A stretch of DNA of 64,000 bases, from NCBI RefSeq assembly GCF_048269205.1, contig NZ_JBLXJC010000001.1, forward strand, positions 558,001 through 622,000, written 5' to 3'. Below the pieces are notes generated by a model that saw nothing but the letters and a program-made list of their open reading frames with translations, did not search any database and was not told the origin of the DNA. Made by a program: the position numbers and the translations under genes. Positions 1-7,604 of the stretch are shown one piece after another (position 1 is the first letter of the stretch; every line of letters starts with the position of its first letter). The stretch is from Emcibacter sp048269205. Lineage in GTDB: Bacteria > Pseudomonadota > Alphaproteobacteria > Sphingomonadales > Emcibacteraceae.

Positions 1-1401
1 GGTCGGACCGTCTTCGCCAAGGCCGATGCTGTCATGGGTCATCACATAGACCACACGCTGTTTCATCAGGGCGGAAAGACGGATCGCCGGACGGCAGTAA
101 TCGGTAAAGACCAGGAAGGTGCCGCCATAAGGCATATATTCACCATGCAGGGCGAGGCCGTTCATGGCCGCGGCCATGCCGAACTCCCGCACTCCGTAAT
201 ACATGTAACGGCCCGAGAAGTCGTCACGGGTTACCGGGGTCATGTCAGCGGTTTTGGTATTGTTGGAGCCGGTCAGGTCCGCGGAACCGCCAATGGTTTC
301 GGTCATGATCGGGTTGATCACACCAAGCGCCATTTCGGAGGCCTTGCGGGTGGCCACTTTTTTTGGCTCGGCCGCCAGCTGCTTTTTATAGTCGTTGATG
401 GCGTCTTTCAGGCCGGCCGGAAGCTCTTTGTTCAGCCGGCGCTCGAAATCGGCGCGGATATTGGCGTCCAGCCCGTCCCAGGCGGCTTTCCAGTCGGAGG
501 CGGCCTGTTTGCTGCGTTCGCCGGCTTCGCGCCAGGCGCTCATGATATTGTCCGGGACCTCGAACGGGGCATGGGGCCAGCTCAGGAATTTCCGGGCGGC
601 GGCAATTTCCTCGTCCCCGAGCGGCGCACCGTGGGTGGAGGAGGTGCCCTGTTTGTTGGGGGCGCCATAACCGATCGTGGTGCGACAGGCGATCAGGGTC
701 GGCTTGTCGGCCTGCTGCGCTTCCTCGATGGCGGCGGAAATCTCGTCCGGATCATGGCCGTCGATGGCAATGGTATGCCAGTTATGGGCCTGGAAGCGGG
801 CGATCTGGTCGTCGCTGGTGGTGATATTGGTGTCGCCGTCGATGCTGATGCTGTTGTCGTCCCACAGCACGATCAGCTTGCTGAGGCCCAGGTGACCGGC
901 CATGGAGATGGCCTCGTGGCTCACACCTTCCATCAGGCAGCCGTCACCGGCCAGCACATAAGTGTAATGATCGATAACATCACCGCAACGGGCGGCGCTC
1001 AAGCGTTCGGCGAGCGCCATGCCGACGGCGGTGGCCAGACCCTGGCCCAGCGGGCCGGTGGTCATTTCAACACCGGGCAGTTCCTCATATTCCGGATGTC
1101 CGGCACAGGGGCTGTGCAACTGGCGGAAATTCTTGATGTCATCCAGGGTCGGATTTTCATAGCCTGTCAGATAGAGCAGGGAATAGAGCAACATGGAGCC
1201 GTGACCTGCGGACAATACAAAACGGTCGCGGTTCGGCCAGTCGGGCCATTTGGGATCATATTTCAGATATTTCGTGAAAAGAACGGTGGCCACGTCTGCC
1301 ATGCCCATGGGCATGCCCGGGTGACCAGAATTTGCAGCCTGTACGGCATCCATGCTGAGGGCACGGATCGTGTTGGCCATATCGCCATGTGTTGCAGTCA
1401 T
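1..1401 (-). CDS. tkt: Transketolase, N-terminal part (3' end cut by window)
   Basis: Thiamine-diphosphate enzyme of the pentose phosphate and Calvin-type sugar rearrangements, moving two-carbon ketol units between sugar phosphates in the cytoplasm. The reverse strand reads from MTATHGDMANTIRALSMDA, with the GHPG motif near residue 27, the GHGSMLLY segment, the cofactor-binding GDGCLMEGVSHE stretch near residue 150 and the following WDDNSISIDG stretch. About 467 of the usual ~660 residues are visible; the C-terminus lies beyond base 1. It is divergent from zauP/zapA across 274 bases, an arrangement common in alphaproteobacteria. The long plus-strand frame lying over it is only its shadow. Confidence 0.95.
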   Translation of the reverse strand, partial: MTATHGDMANTIRALSMDAVQAANSGHPGMPMGMADVATVLFTKYLKYDPKWPDWPNRDRFVLSAGHGSMLLYSLLYLTGYENPTLDDIKNFRQLHSPCAGHPEYEELPGVEMTTGPLGQGLATAVGMALAERLSAARCGDVIDHYTYVLAGDGCLMEGVSHEAISMAGHLGLSKLIVLWDDNSISIDGDTNITTSDDQIARFQAHNWHTIAIDGHDPDEISAAIEEAQQADKPTLIACRTTIGYGAPNKQGTSSTHGAPLGDEEIAAARKFLSWPHAPFEVPDNIMSAWREAGERSKQAASDWKAAWDGLDANIRADFERRLNKELPAGLKDAINDYKKQLAAEPKKVATRKASEMALGVINPIMTETIGGSADLTGSNNTKTADMTPVTRDDFSGRYMYYGVREFGMAAAMNGLALHGEYMPYGGTFLVFTDYCRPAIRLSALMKQRVVYVMTHDSIGLGEDGPT

Positions 1402-1675
1402 ATTCCTCTTGCCGGTCTACTCTAGGTATTTAAAGAAATAAAGCACTCTGTCTTCGGTCGCGGGCACAATGAACAAAACAGGTCCCCCCGTCAATATACT
1501 TCTGCACCGATTTGGGGAATCTTGTGGTTAACAGGCCCTTTTTTGATGATTTGGGGGTGATTTTGATGAAAAAATGCCCCGGAAATCGTTTTAAGTGGAT
1601 TTTCATATGGAAATGAGTCTAGGCTTGGAGAATAAATTCAAGGTCCCGGGAGGAGACCGTTAGGGGTACAAGGAA

Positions 1676-2005
1676 ATGCCATTTAAGGAAGACCAGTCAA
1701 ACGCTGAAAAACTGAGAATCGAGCTGGACGAGGCGCTGACCCGCCTCGAGCGCGCAGCCCTTGATGTTCGGGCCCGCAGCGTGCGCGAAGGCGGCGAGGC
1801 CGGGGGTGAAGTGGAAGACCGGATGAGCCGGCTGGAAGCGGAAAACCGTCAGCTTCGGGACGCTGTTTCCAAGCTGAAACAGCAGTATGAAATTCTGGAA
1901 ATGGAGCATCAGGAGCTTCAGGACCGGGCCGAATCGGCAGACCGTGAACTGGATGACACCCTCCGTCAGCTTGATGAGCTGATCGAGGCGGAAACCATTC
2001 ACTAG
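1676..2005 (+). CDS. ZauP-like coiled-coil protein (DUF4164 type)
   Basis: A 109-residue, highly charged protein that is almost entirely heptad-like coiled coil (from LRIELDEALTRLERAALDV through the LEAENRQLRDAV and LDDTLRQLDELIEAE stretches). It has no signal peptide or membrane segment. It lies 38 bases upstream of zapA on the same strand. In Caulobacter a coiled-coil partner of ZapA, ZauP, is encoded next to zapA and helps focus the FtsZ ring. Size, composition and position suggest the same role here, but coiled coils align poorly, so orthology is inferred mainly from synteny. An AAGGA ribosome site precedes the ATG. Confidence 0.75.
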   Translation: MPFKEDQSNAEKLRIELDEALTRLERAALDVRARSVREGGEAGGEVEDRMSRLEAENRQLRDAVSKLKQQYEILEMEHQELQDRAESADRELDDTLRQLDELIEAETIH

Positions 2006-2043
2006 AATCGCATTGAAATCGCATACGCGCGGGAGCATTTTAA

Positions 2044-2346
2044 ATGGCGGAAACCATCGTCACCTTCAATAATAAATCCTATCATCTGGCCTGCCGCAAC
2101 GGCGAGGAAGAGCGCCTGCGCAATCTGGCGGAATTTATCGATGCCAAGGCGGACCAGCTCAAATCCCAGATGGGCGCCATTACCGACAGCCGGCTGATGC
2201 TGATGACCGCTATTCTGCTGGCCGATGAGCTCGATGACCTGAAAAACGGCTCTCTCGACCTGGACAGCCCTGCCCTTTACGAGAAAACCCTGTCCCAGGC
2301 CGTGAAAAAGGTGGAAAACCTCGCCCGGACGCTCGAGGGGGTTTAG
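2044..2346 (+). CDS. zapA: Cell division protein ZapA
   Basis: Cytoplasmic FtsZ-ring-associated protein that bundles FtsZ filaments. The 100-residue sequence has the family layout: an N-terminal beta segment (ETIVTFNNKSYHLAC), then RLRNLAEFIDAKADQLK, the SRLMLMTAILLADELDDLK helix, and a C-terminal coiled coil. It is probably co-transcribed with the upstream coiled-coil gene. In many relatives zapA is followed directly by 6S RNA and fau. Here a minus-strand restriction-modification gene ends only 30 bases after the zapA stop, so the normal neighbourhood has been interrupted. Confidence 0.92.
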   Translation: MAETIVTFNNKSYHLACRNGEEERLRNLAEFIDAKADQLKSQMGAITDSRLMLMTAILLADELDDLKNGSLDLDSPALYEKTLSQAVKKVENLARTLEGV

Positions 2347-2376
2347 GGCTTTATATTGTCAGAAATAAAGTGACAT

Positions 2377-3714
2377 TTATTCAAAGTTGATCAAATCAAC
2401 TAATTGCATTTCTTGATAGAGGTCGGGAATCTTTGCAGGTCTAATTCTGAATTGGCTACGTTTTTTTGATTTCTGGTCATTACGATCAATATTCTCGATC
2501 TTAATTCCTGGATCGTAATATATTGATTGGATGGCGACGGCATGTAGAAATTTATCAAAATCCGTTCCCATTCCTAGTGCGACATGGCTTCCATATCGAT
2601 ATTGAATAGTTTCAGATTTTCTTTTCTGTGATGGAATGTAAACTGCGTGAGCGTGTTTTTTATTCCATTTTTCTAACAAGCTGCCAAAGTCCCATGAAGC
2701 TGCATTGCAATTAGAATCTGAGCGAAGAGTGATACCACCTTCAATATTAACAATTTTGTGTGAATTGATATCATAGCCATCGAGGGAAAGGGTTAAAGCT
2801 GTTCTATTTTGCCTTTCTCCAAATTTATGTATACCTCCAAAATTATATCTATTTTCTCGGCCTTTAGTGTCGGGATACCCGAATTCTTTCACAAAATTGA
2901 TCAGTCCGCTGGTTTTGTAGATACCCCCGGTAGGTTCCGGTGTCATAAGTGTAATTGCCCCTCCTGATAGAGGTTTATCCAGAGGGGCATTATGTTGTTT
3001 TAGTTCCCAGCCAAGGTAGTCAGGTTCGTTTTGACCATTTGGTGTAACACCAAGAATAGCTTCAATGGTATAGCCACCGCCGTTCAGTGCCTGATAAGGA
3101 TGTGTAATACCATTATTGTCTAGTTTACAAGAGTTTATCCAGCCTATTTCGTGAATCTCTTTTAATTTCTCAAGAAGTTTGTGCTTCGATTCTAAGTTGG
3201 TTGGTTCTCTGTAGATTTCATTTAGGACATTGCATGTATCAAAAGTTCCCAGTTCTTGATTCGCAGGGTTTTCGAGGCCAATTACATGCGCAACTATGTG
3301 GCGGGCATGGGTAATACCGAGTAATAGAACTCGTCCTTCCTTTCTTGAATTTAGGTGGTCTCTTGGTGCGTACTCCGAGCCTTGAAGAAATCCCGACAAG
3401 CGTACTTCAGGGTACTTCGGGTAAAGAATAAGTTGAGAGCCGGGAGCTTCAAACAGTTTTCCTTCATCGTCCATCCAGAAAAAGTCTAGGTTGGCTTTGA
3501 AGCGGTCTCTTTTGCTATCTTTCCTGCTTTTATCGGTAACAACCGCACCGAATGGAAGGAGTTGCAAGATAGAATAATTTCCACCCAAGTATATCTGGTT
3601 CTTTGAATTATCATTTGGAGCAAGACGTTTATAAACAAGGGTATGTACCTGATTTTTTCTCATGAGGCCTATAATTTTTGATAGGCTTTTGATTTCAGGT
3701 AACTCCATTGTCAT
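2377..3714 (-). CDS. Type II restriction endonuclease, MvaI/BcnI family
   Basis: The C-terminal half matches the MvaI/BcnI family: a TIEAILG segment followed by PDYLGWELKQ, a PD-(D/E)xK site with Asp, Glu and Lys at about residues 238, 243 and 245 (counted from a TTG at 3732). It continues with an ITLMTPEPTGGIY strand, INFVKEFGY, LTLSLDGYD, a SWDFGSLLEKW motif and a C-terminal FRIRPAKIPDLYQEM. Known members cut CCWGG or CCSGG, fitting the neighbouring cytosine methyltransferase and Vsr. At about 445 residues it is far longer than BcnI (about 240); the N-terminal ~200 residues are unassigned and may be an extra DNA-binding region. ATG at 3714 is preferred over TTG at 3732 because GGGGAG lies upstream. 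It overlaps vsr by about 20 bases. It is visibly AT-richer than its surroundings, suggesting transfer. Confidence 0.85.
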   Translation of the reverse strand: MTMELPEIKSLSKIIGLMRKNQVHTLVYKRLAPNDNSKNQIYLGGNYSILQLLPFGAVVTDKSRKDSKRDRFKANLDFFWMDDEGKLFEAPGSQLILYPKYPEVRLSGFLQGSEYAPRDHLNSRKEGRVLLLGITHARHIVAHVIGLENPANQELGTFDTCNVLNEIYREPTNLESKHKLLEKLKEIHEIGWINSCKLDNNGITHPYQALNGGGYTIEAILGVTPNGQNEPDYLGWELKQHNAPLDKPLSGGAITLMTPEPTGGIYKTSGLINFVKEFGYPDTKGRENRYNFGGIHKFGERQNRTALTLSLDGYDINSHKIVNIEGGITLRSDSNCNAASWDFGSLLEKWNKKHAHAVYIPSQKRKSETIQYRYGSHVALGMGTDFDKFLHAVAIQSIYYDPGIKIENIDRNDQKSKKRSQFRIRPAKIPDLYQEMQLVDLINFE

Positions 3715-4183
3715 ATTGTGCTTTCTCCCCAACTATTTCGAAAACTGAAGCACATGAATCTTTTGAGTGCAACCATAAAGAGGCTTTCTCTATAACTTCT
3801 TCAAGGGAAAGTCTTGTTTTTCCCTTCAGGGCGCATTCCCAGATATTCAGTACACGCCACCCCTGTTCCTGAAGTTGTTTGATGATTTTGCGGTCTCTGG
3901 CCTTGTTGCCTTCAATCTTTTCTTTCCAGAAATCCTGTCTGGTTTTAGGCCATTTGAACAGATGACAGTCATGTGCATGCCAAAAGCAGCCATGCACTAA
4001 GATAACAGCCTTGTATTTTGGGAAAACCAGGTCCGGTTTGCCAGGAAGGTCCTTGTCGTGCAGTCTGTAGCGGAAACCCTGTTTATGCAGGGCTCGACGC
4101 ACCAGCATCTCGGGGCGGGTGTTTTTGCCCGTGATACCAGCCATCATCTGGCTACGTTTTTGCGGTGTTACGACATCGGTCAC
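3695..4183 (-). CDS. vsr: Very short patch repair (Vsr) endonuclease
   Basis: Nicks DNA 5' of T:G mismatches made when 5-methylcytosine deaminates in a methyltransferase target site, preventing C-to-T mutation. The 162 residues carry the family signature: MMAGITGKNTRPEMLVRRAL, FRYRLHDKDLPGKPDLVFP (metal-binding Asp), VILVHGCFWHAHDCHLFKWP (zinc- and DNA-binding His/Cys cluster), and WRVLNIWECALKGK. It starts with GTG seven bases after the methyltransferase stop and overlaps the restriction gene, so M, V and R form one operon. A Vsr is usually paired with a methyltransferase that methylates a cytosine within CCNGG-like sites. Confidence 0.93.
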   Translation of the reverse strand: MTDVVTPQKRSQMMAGITGKNTRPEMLVRRALHKQGFRYRLHDKDLPGKPDLVFPKYKAVILVHGCFWHAHDCHLFKWPKTRQDFWKEKIEGNKARDRKIIKQLQEQGWRVLNIWECALKGKTRLSLEEVIEKASLWLHSKDSCASVFEIVGEKAQYDNGVT

Positions 4184-4189
4184 TGACGA

Positions 4190-5455
4190 CTATTCTGCTG
4201 CAACCACTTCGGGGATCAATTCTTTTTCTTTTTGGTCAAGTATGTAGGGTCTCATGTATTTGGCAATTTCAGTGATTACCGGGACAACGACGGAATTGCC
4301 GAATTGCTTGTAAGCTCTTGTATCTGATACAGGAATAATCATCCGGGTATTCCTGTCCGGATCAAAACCCATGAGCCGGGCGCATTCTCGGGGTGTCAGG
4401 CGGCGCGGGTTCTTGCCTTCCTGCTTTATCAGGATTTCGCTGCCGTCCTTGTAATATCTGGCAGACAGGGTTCTTGCCTTGTCATTTGGACCGACCAGGC
4501 CATAACCAAATCCATTACCTGCTGCCTTGTGTTTTGCGGCATAGTCCTGAAGGTATTTCCAGAGCTTGTCGGTCAGGGTATATTTGTCATTGATCCGGCA
4601 GGAGGCGTTGGAACCCGGTGCGTTTTCCGGCAATGTATATTCTGCTTCTGCTTCTTCGCTTTCTTCATGCAGAATGCTGCCGATAACCGGCCCATTGTCC
4701 GGGGTTTTAAAATCCAGCTTGTCAAAATCAAAATCGCAGTCTTCACGAAAACCGGCAATGAAAATACGTTCTCTGTGCTGGGGGACATAGCCCTTGCCAT
4801 CAATGACCCGGCAACTGATTTTATAGCCAAGCTCGTTTTCCAGGGCGCCAACAATCGTGGCGAACGTGTCGCCCTTGTTATGGCTTTTAAGGTTTTTTAC
4901 ATTTTCCAGTAGAAAGGCGGCGGGACGGTGATGTTTCAGAATGCGTAAAACATCAAAGAACAGTGTACCCTGGGCCTTGTCCATAAAACCATGTTCGCGT
5001 CCGAGAGACTTTTTCTTGGAAACGCCGGCAATTGAAAAAGGCTGACAAGGAAAACCGGCAAGCAGCACATCGTGTCTGGGGATATCAGCTGGATCAACCT
5101 TGGTAATATCACCGACAATTTTGTGGTCGTCATGAAAATTTGCCCGGTAGGTGCGCTGGGCATATTCATCCCATTCACTGGTGAATACACATTTGCCGCC
5201 TGAAGCTTCAAAGCCTTTGCGAATGCCGCCAATCCCTGCAAACAGATCAATGAAGGTGAAATCCGGATGAGGGTCCCGGAAGTCGCGTTTATATTCCAGT
5301 CTGTCTTTCAGGAGCTGGACAAAGGCTTTCTTTGGTTCCGATTCCCCGTTTTCCCAGCGATATACTGTTTTTGGCGTGACACCCAGAAGGTGGGCGGTAT
5401 CCTCCACGGAAAGGGCGTTGAGCTCCCGAAGTTCCTTGAATTCGGCCACTTCCAT
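4190..5455 (-). CDS. DNA (cytosine-5) methyltransferase with N-terminal HTH domain
   Basis: Transfers a methyl group to C5 of cytosine, protecting host sites from the linked endonuclease. Residues ~16-48 are an XRE-type helix-turn-helix (ALSVEDTAHLLGVTPKTVYR). The C5-methylase motifs follow: I FIDLFAGIGGIRKG (~74), IV GFPCQPFS with the catalytic Cys (~143), VI ENVKN (~190), VIII QHRERIFIAGF (~232) and X YKQFGNSVVVPVI near the C-terminus. The fused HTH resembles M.SsoII/M.EcoRII/M.ScrFI-type enzymes, which repress their own promoter. ATG at 5455 is chosen over ATG at 5473 because a strong AGGAGGAG site sits just before it. It is first gene of an M-V-R operon with a candidate operator upstream. 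Recognition of CCNGG or CCWGG is an inference from family resemblance. Confidence 0.93.
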   Translation of the reverse strand: MEVAEFKELRELNALSVEDTAHLLGVTPKTVYRWENGESEPKKAFVQLLKDRLEYKRDFRDPHPDFTFIDLFAGIGGIRKGFEASGGKCVFTSEWDEYAQRTYRANFHDDHKIVGDITKVDPADIPRHDVLLAGFPCQPFSIAGVSKKKSLGREHGFMDKAQGTLFFDVLRILKHHRPAAFLLENVKNLKSHNKGDTFATIVGALENELGYKISCRVIDGKGYVPQHRERIFIAGFREDCDFDFDKLDFKTPDNGPVIGSILHEESEEAEAEYTLPENAPGSNASCRINDKYTLTDKLWKYLQDYAAKHKAAGNGFGYGLVGPNDKARTLSARYYKDGSEILIKQEGKNPRRLTPRECARLMGFDPDRNTRMIIPVSDTRAYKQFGNSVVVPVITEIAKYMRPYILDQKEKELIPEVVAAE

Positions 5456-5503
5456 GTTCTCCTCCTGTTTCATTTATCTGGGAATTATTTTGACATTTAG
5501 GGG

Positions 5504-5532
5504 AATTTATCACCCAGAGATTTGGGTGTCTA
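5504..5532 (-). promoter_or_regulatory. Promoter/operator of the M-V-R operon
   Basis: On the minus strand a TAGACA -35 box (5527-5532) and a TAAATT -10 box (5504-5509) are separated by 17 bases. A perfect inverted repeat, CACCCA-N6-TGGGTG at 5511-5528, occupies most of the spacer and reaches into the -35 box. Binding of the methyltransferase HTH here would block RNA polymerase, as known for SsoII-like enzymes. The boxes and repeat are seen directly; the binding is inferred. Confidence 0.6.
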
Positions 5533-5606
5533 TAGCTAATTGTTCTTTTTTTGTTCTTTTTGGAGTGGGAAAACTAGTAAAATAGGCGGTGTTTCCTACT
5601 TCCCCA

Positions 5607-5635
5607 TTGCCCTTTTGTCCCATGATCCCTACATA
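5607..5635 (+). promoter_or_regulatory. Probable 6S RNA promoter
   Basis: TTGCCC (5607-5612), a 17-base spacer and TACATA (5630-5635) put a transcription start near 5642, which is exactly where the 6S closing stem begins. The boxes are weak matches to consensus (4/6 and 3/6), so the support comes mainly from position. Confidence 0.45.
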
Positions 5636-5641
5636 TAGGAC

Positions 5642-5806
5642 GTGCGCGGGTACTGCCCTGTACGTGATTTTCTTTATTCCCTGGGGCTATAATCACTATC
5701 CGGGGAGCTGTCCCTGTGGAGACCGTGGTCTCTTTATACGGCGCCCACCTGTTTAACAGGTTCCGGAGGATTAAACATAAAATCACGGCAGCGATGGTCC
5801 CGTGCA
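5642..5806 (+). ncRNA. ssrS: 6S RNA
   Basis: 6S RNA binds the sigma-70 RNA polymerase holoenzyme as an open-promoter mimic. The position immediately upstream of fau is the conserved 6S location. Ends are defined by a long closing stem: GCGCGGG (5644-5650) pairs with CCCGTGC (5799-5805), CTGCC (5653-5657) with GGCAG (5787-5791), and GTGATTTT (5664-5671) with AAAATCAC (5779-5786). Inside lie the familiar TTCCCTGGGG, GTCCCTGTGGAG and CCACCTGTTTAACAGGTTCC segments that frame the central bubble. The length of about 165 nt is normal. It is usually next to zapA; here the restriction-modification island intervenes. Confidence 0.85.
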
Positions 5807-5898
5807 TATATATGTATATATATTTATGTTTATAAAAACCAAGGAAAACCGGGGGTTTTAGCGGTCCTGACCCGGAAAGAAATCTCCCGGAGGAAAAT

Positions 5899-6465
5899 AT
5901 GACGACCAAGAAAAAACTGCGCCAGGAGCTCGCCCAACACCGGCTTGAGCTGAAAGAAAAGACCGGAGAGGACGCCGCCCGCCGTGTGGCCTCAAAGCTG
6001 ATTCTGCTGCCGGAACTGGAAGAGGCGGATATCGTTGCCGGCTATCATACGCTGGGCAGCGAGCTGGATTGCCTTGTGGTGCTGAAGGCCCTGCATGCGG
6101 CACATTTCCGTATCGCCCTGCCGGTGATTGTGGCCAAAGACCATGCGCTAAAATTCCGGGAATGGGACATGATTCATGCGCTGGAGGACGGCGGGCACGG
6201 GACAAAGCAGCCCGATGACAAATGTCACGAAGTGATGCCCGATGTGATGCTGGTGCCGCTTCTGGCTTTTGACGGGGCCGGACACCGGTTGGGCTACGGC
6301 GGCGGCTATTACGACCGCACCCTGCATGCCTACAGGAGCCGGAACGAGGATTTGCTGACCATCGGTCTTGCCTTCGAGGGCCAGAGGCGGGATGATGTCT
6401 TTGCCGATGTGCATGACCAGCCGCTGGACATGATCGTCACGGAAGAAGAGATTTACCGGTTCTGA
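5899..6465 (+). CDS. fau: 5-formyltetrahydrofolate cyclo-ligase
   Basis: ATP-dependent cytoplasmic enzyme converting 5-formyl-THF to 5,10-methenyl-THF (family also called YgfA/MTHFS). The 188 residues begin with the basic helix MTTKKKLRQELAQHRLEL. They contain MLVPLLAFDGAGHRLGYGGG followed by YYDRTL, the nucleotide- and folate-binding signature, and end with LDMIVTEEEIYRF. GGAGG is placed seven bases before the ATG. Its position downstream of 6S RNA is conserved from gamma- to alphaproteobacteria, so a 6S-fau read-through transcript is likely. Confidence 0.95.
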   Translation: MTTKKKLRQELAQHRLELKEKTGEDAARRVASKLILLPELEEADIVAGYHTLGSELDCLVVLKALHAAHFRIALPVIVAKDHALKFREWDMIHALEDGGHGTKQPDDKCHEVMPDVMLVPLLAFDGAGHRLGYGGGYYDRTLHAYRSRNEDLLTIGLAFEGQRRDDVFADVHDQPLDMIVTEEEIYRF

Positions 6466-6489
6466 GGAGCCGGAACAGAAAGGATAACT

Positions 6490-7305
6490 GTGCGGGTTTT
6501 ATATCTGGGTGACATTGTGGGCCGGTCTGGCCGGGCCCTGGTGCTGGAAAAGCTGCCGGAACTGCGCGAGAAACTGAAACTGGACCTGGTGGTGGTAAAC
6601 GGGGAAAATGCCGCTGCAGGCTTTGGAATCACCCGGAAAATCTGCGATCAGCTCCTTGAGGGCGGTGTGGATGTGATCACCACCGGCAACCATATCTGGG
6701 ACCAGAAAGAGACGGTTCAGTTCATCAGCCAGGAAAAACGCCTGATCCGGCCGATCAATTTTCCCAAGGGCACGCCCGGCATCGGCGCCGGTATCTATGA
6801 GGCGGGCCGGGGGCGCACGGCGCTCATTATCAATGTCATGGGCCGCATTTTCATGGATCCGCTGGATGATCCCTTTGCCGCCGTGGAAGAAGAGCTTGGC
6901 CGCCACCGGCTTGGCCAGACGGTGAACTTCATTCTGGTGGATATTCACTGCGAGGCCACGTCGGAAAAGCAGGCCATGGGCCATTTCTGCGACGGAAGGG
7001 TCTCGTTCGTGGTCGGTTCCCACAGCCATGTGCCGACGGCGGACGCGCATATTCTGGAGGGCGGCACCGCCTATCAGACCGATGCGGGCATGTGCGGCGA
7101 CTATAATTCGGTGATCGGTATGGAAAAAGAGGAGCCGTTACAACGCTTTACCCGCAAGATTGCCACCGGCCGCTTCAGCCCGGCCATGGGCGAGGGCACC
7201 TTGTGCGGGGTTTTCGTGGAGACGGACGATCGCAGCGGCCTTGCCAAACGGATCGAGCCGGTCAGGCTCGGCGCCCATCTGCATGGGGCCTTTCCGGAAT
7301 TGTAA
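6490..7305 (+). CDS. YmdB-like metallophosphoesterase (TIGR00282 family)
   Basis: Cytoplasmic binuclear-metal phosphodiesterase; Bacillus YmdB hydrolyses 2',3'-cyclic nucleotides and affects biofilm and RNA-decay decisions. The 271-residue protein has the family landmarks in order: LYLGDIVGRSGR, LVVVNGENAAAGFGIT, a TTGNHIWDQ metal site (~65-75), NFPKGTPG, VDIHCEATSEKQAMG, a VGSHSHVPTADAHIL metal-binding His cluster and TDAGMCGDYNSVIGM. Translation starts at GTG 6490, 24 bases after the fau stop, so it is probably in the same operon. The physiological substrate in this organism is unknown. Confidence 0.9.
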   Translation: MRVLYLGDIVGRSGRALVLEKLPELREKLKLDLVVVNGENAAAGFGITRKICDQLLEGGVDVITTGNHIWDQKETVQFISQEKRLIRPINFPKGTPGIGAGIYEAGRGRTALIINVMGRIFMDPLDDPFAAVEEELGRHRLGQTVNFILVDIHCEATSEKQAMGHFCDGRVSFVVGSHSHVPTADAHILEGGTAYQTDAGMCGDYNSVIGMEKEEPLQRFTRKIATGRFSPAMGEGTLCGVFVETDDRSGLAKRIEPVRLGAHLHGAFPEL

Positions 7306-7307
7306 TA

Positions 7308-7362
7308 TCGACATATTTCCTTCCATTTGCTAGCCTGAGTGCAGCCCTGCATGGTGCAGGGC
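7308..7362 (+). promoter_or_regulatory. Probable ribH promoter and 5' hairpin
   Basis: TCGACA (7308-7313), a 17-base spacer and TAGCCT (7331-7336) would start transcription near 7342. A perfect hairpin then follows at once: GCCCTGCA (7344-7351), a 3-base loop, and TGCAGGGC (7355-7362). It has no T-tract, so it is not an obvious terminator of the upstream gene. It may protect the 5' end or form part of the leader. The -10 match is weak. Confidence 0.4.
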
Positions 7363-7364
7363 AA

Positions 7365-7515
7365 GTTCTCAGGGCGGGGTGAAATTCCCCACCGGCGGTG
7401 AGGGGCGGTATGCCTCAAGCCCGCGAGCGCCATCTGCCTGTGGTTTATCGCAGATGGGTCAAGCAGATTCGGTGAGATTCCGAAGCCGACGGTCACAGTC
7501 CGGATGGAAGAGAGC
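7365..7515 (+). promoter_or_regulatory. FMN riboswitch (RFN element)
   Basis: The conserved RFN core is plain: AGGGCGGGGTGAAATTCCCC, then ACCGGCGGT, AGCCCGCGAGCG, GATTCGGTGAGATTCCGAAG, CCGACGGTCACAGTCCGG, and ATGGAAGAGAG. The P1 stem pairs GTTCTC (7365-7370) with GAGAGC (7510-7515). It lies upstream of lumazine synthase and should lower its expression when FMN is abundant. Confidence 0.95.
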
Positions 7516-7527
7516 GAAAGTTATGTA

Positions 7528-7560
7528 CTGGTTGCCGGTCGGCGGCCAGATTTATCTTTT
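7528..7560 (+). terminator. Riboswitch expression-platform terminator
   Basis: CTGGTTGC (7528-7535) pairs, with two G-U wobbles, with GCGGCCAG (7542-7549) and is followed by the T-rich stretch TTTATCTTTT (7551-7560). It sits between the FMN aptamer and ribH, where a ligand-dependent terminator would be expected. No alternative antiterminator pairing was worked out. Confidence 0.55.
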
Positions 7561-7604
7561 CGTGCGCCTTGGTTCTGTTTTCTTAAATTGAAAAGGAGCA
7601 AACC

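Noticed and set aside
34..1425. A 463-codon plus-strand open frame
   Set aside because: It is antisense to transketolase, whose motifs are clear on the minus strand; the translation is His/Gly-rich without domains.
5574..5909. Minus-strand frame in the 6S region
   Set aside because: The interval folds as 6S RNA on the plus strand, and the translation is unlike any protein.
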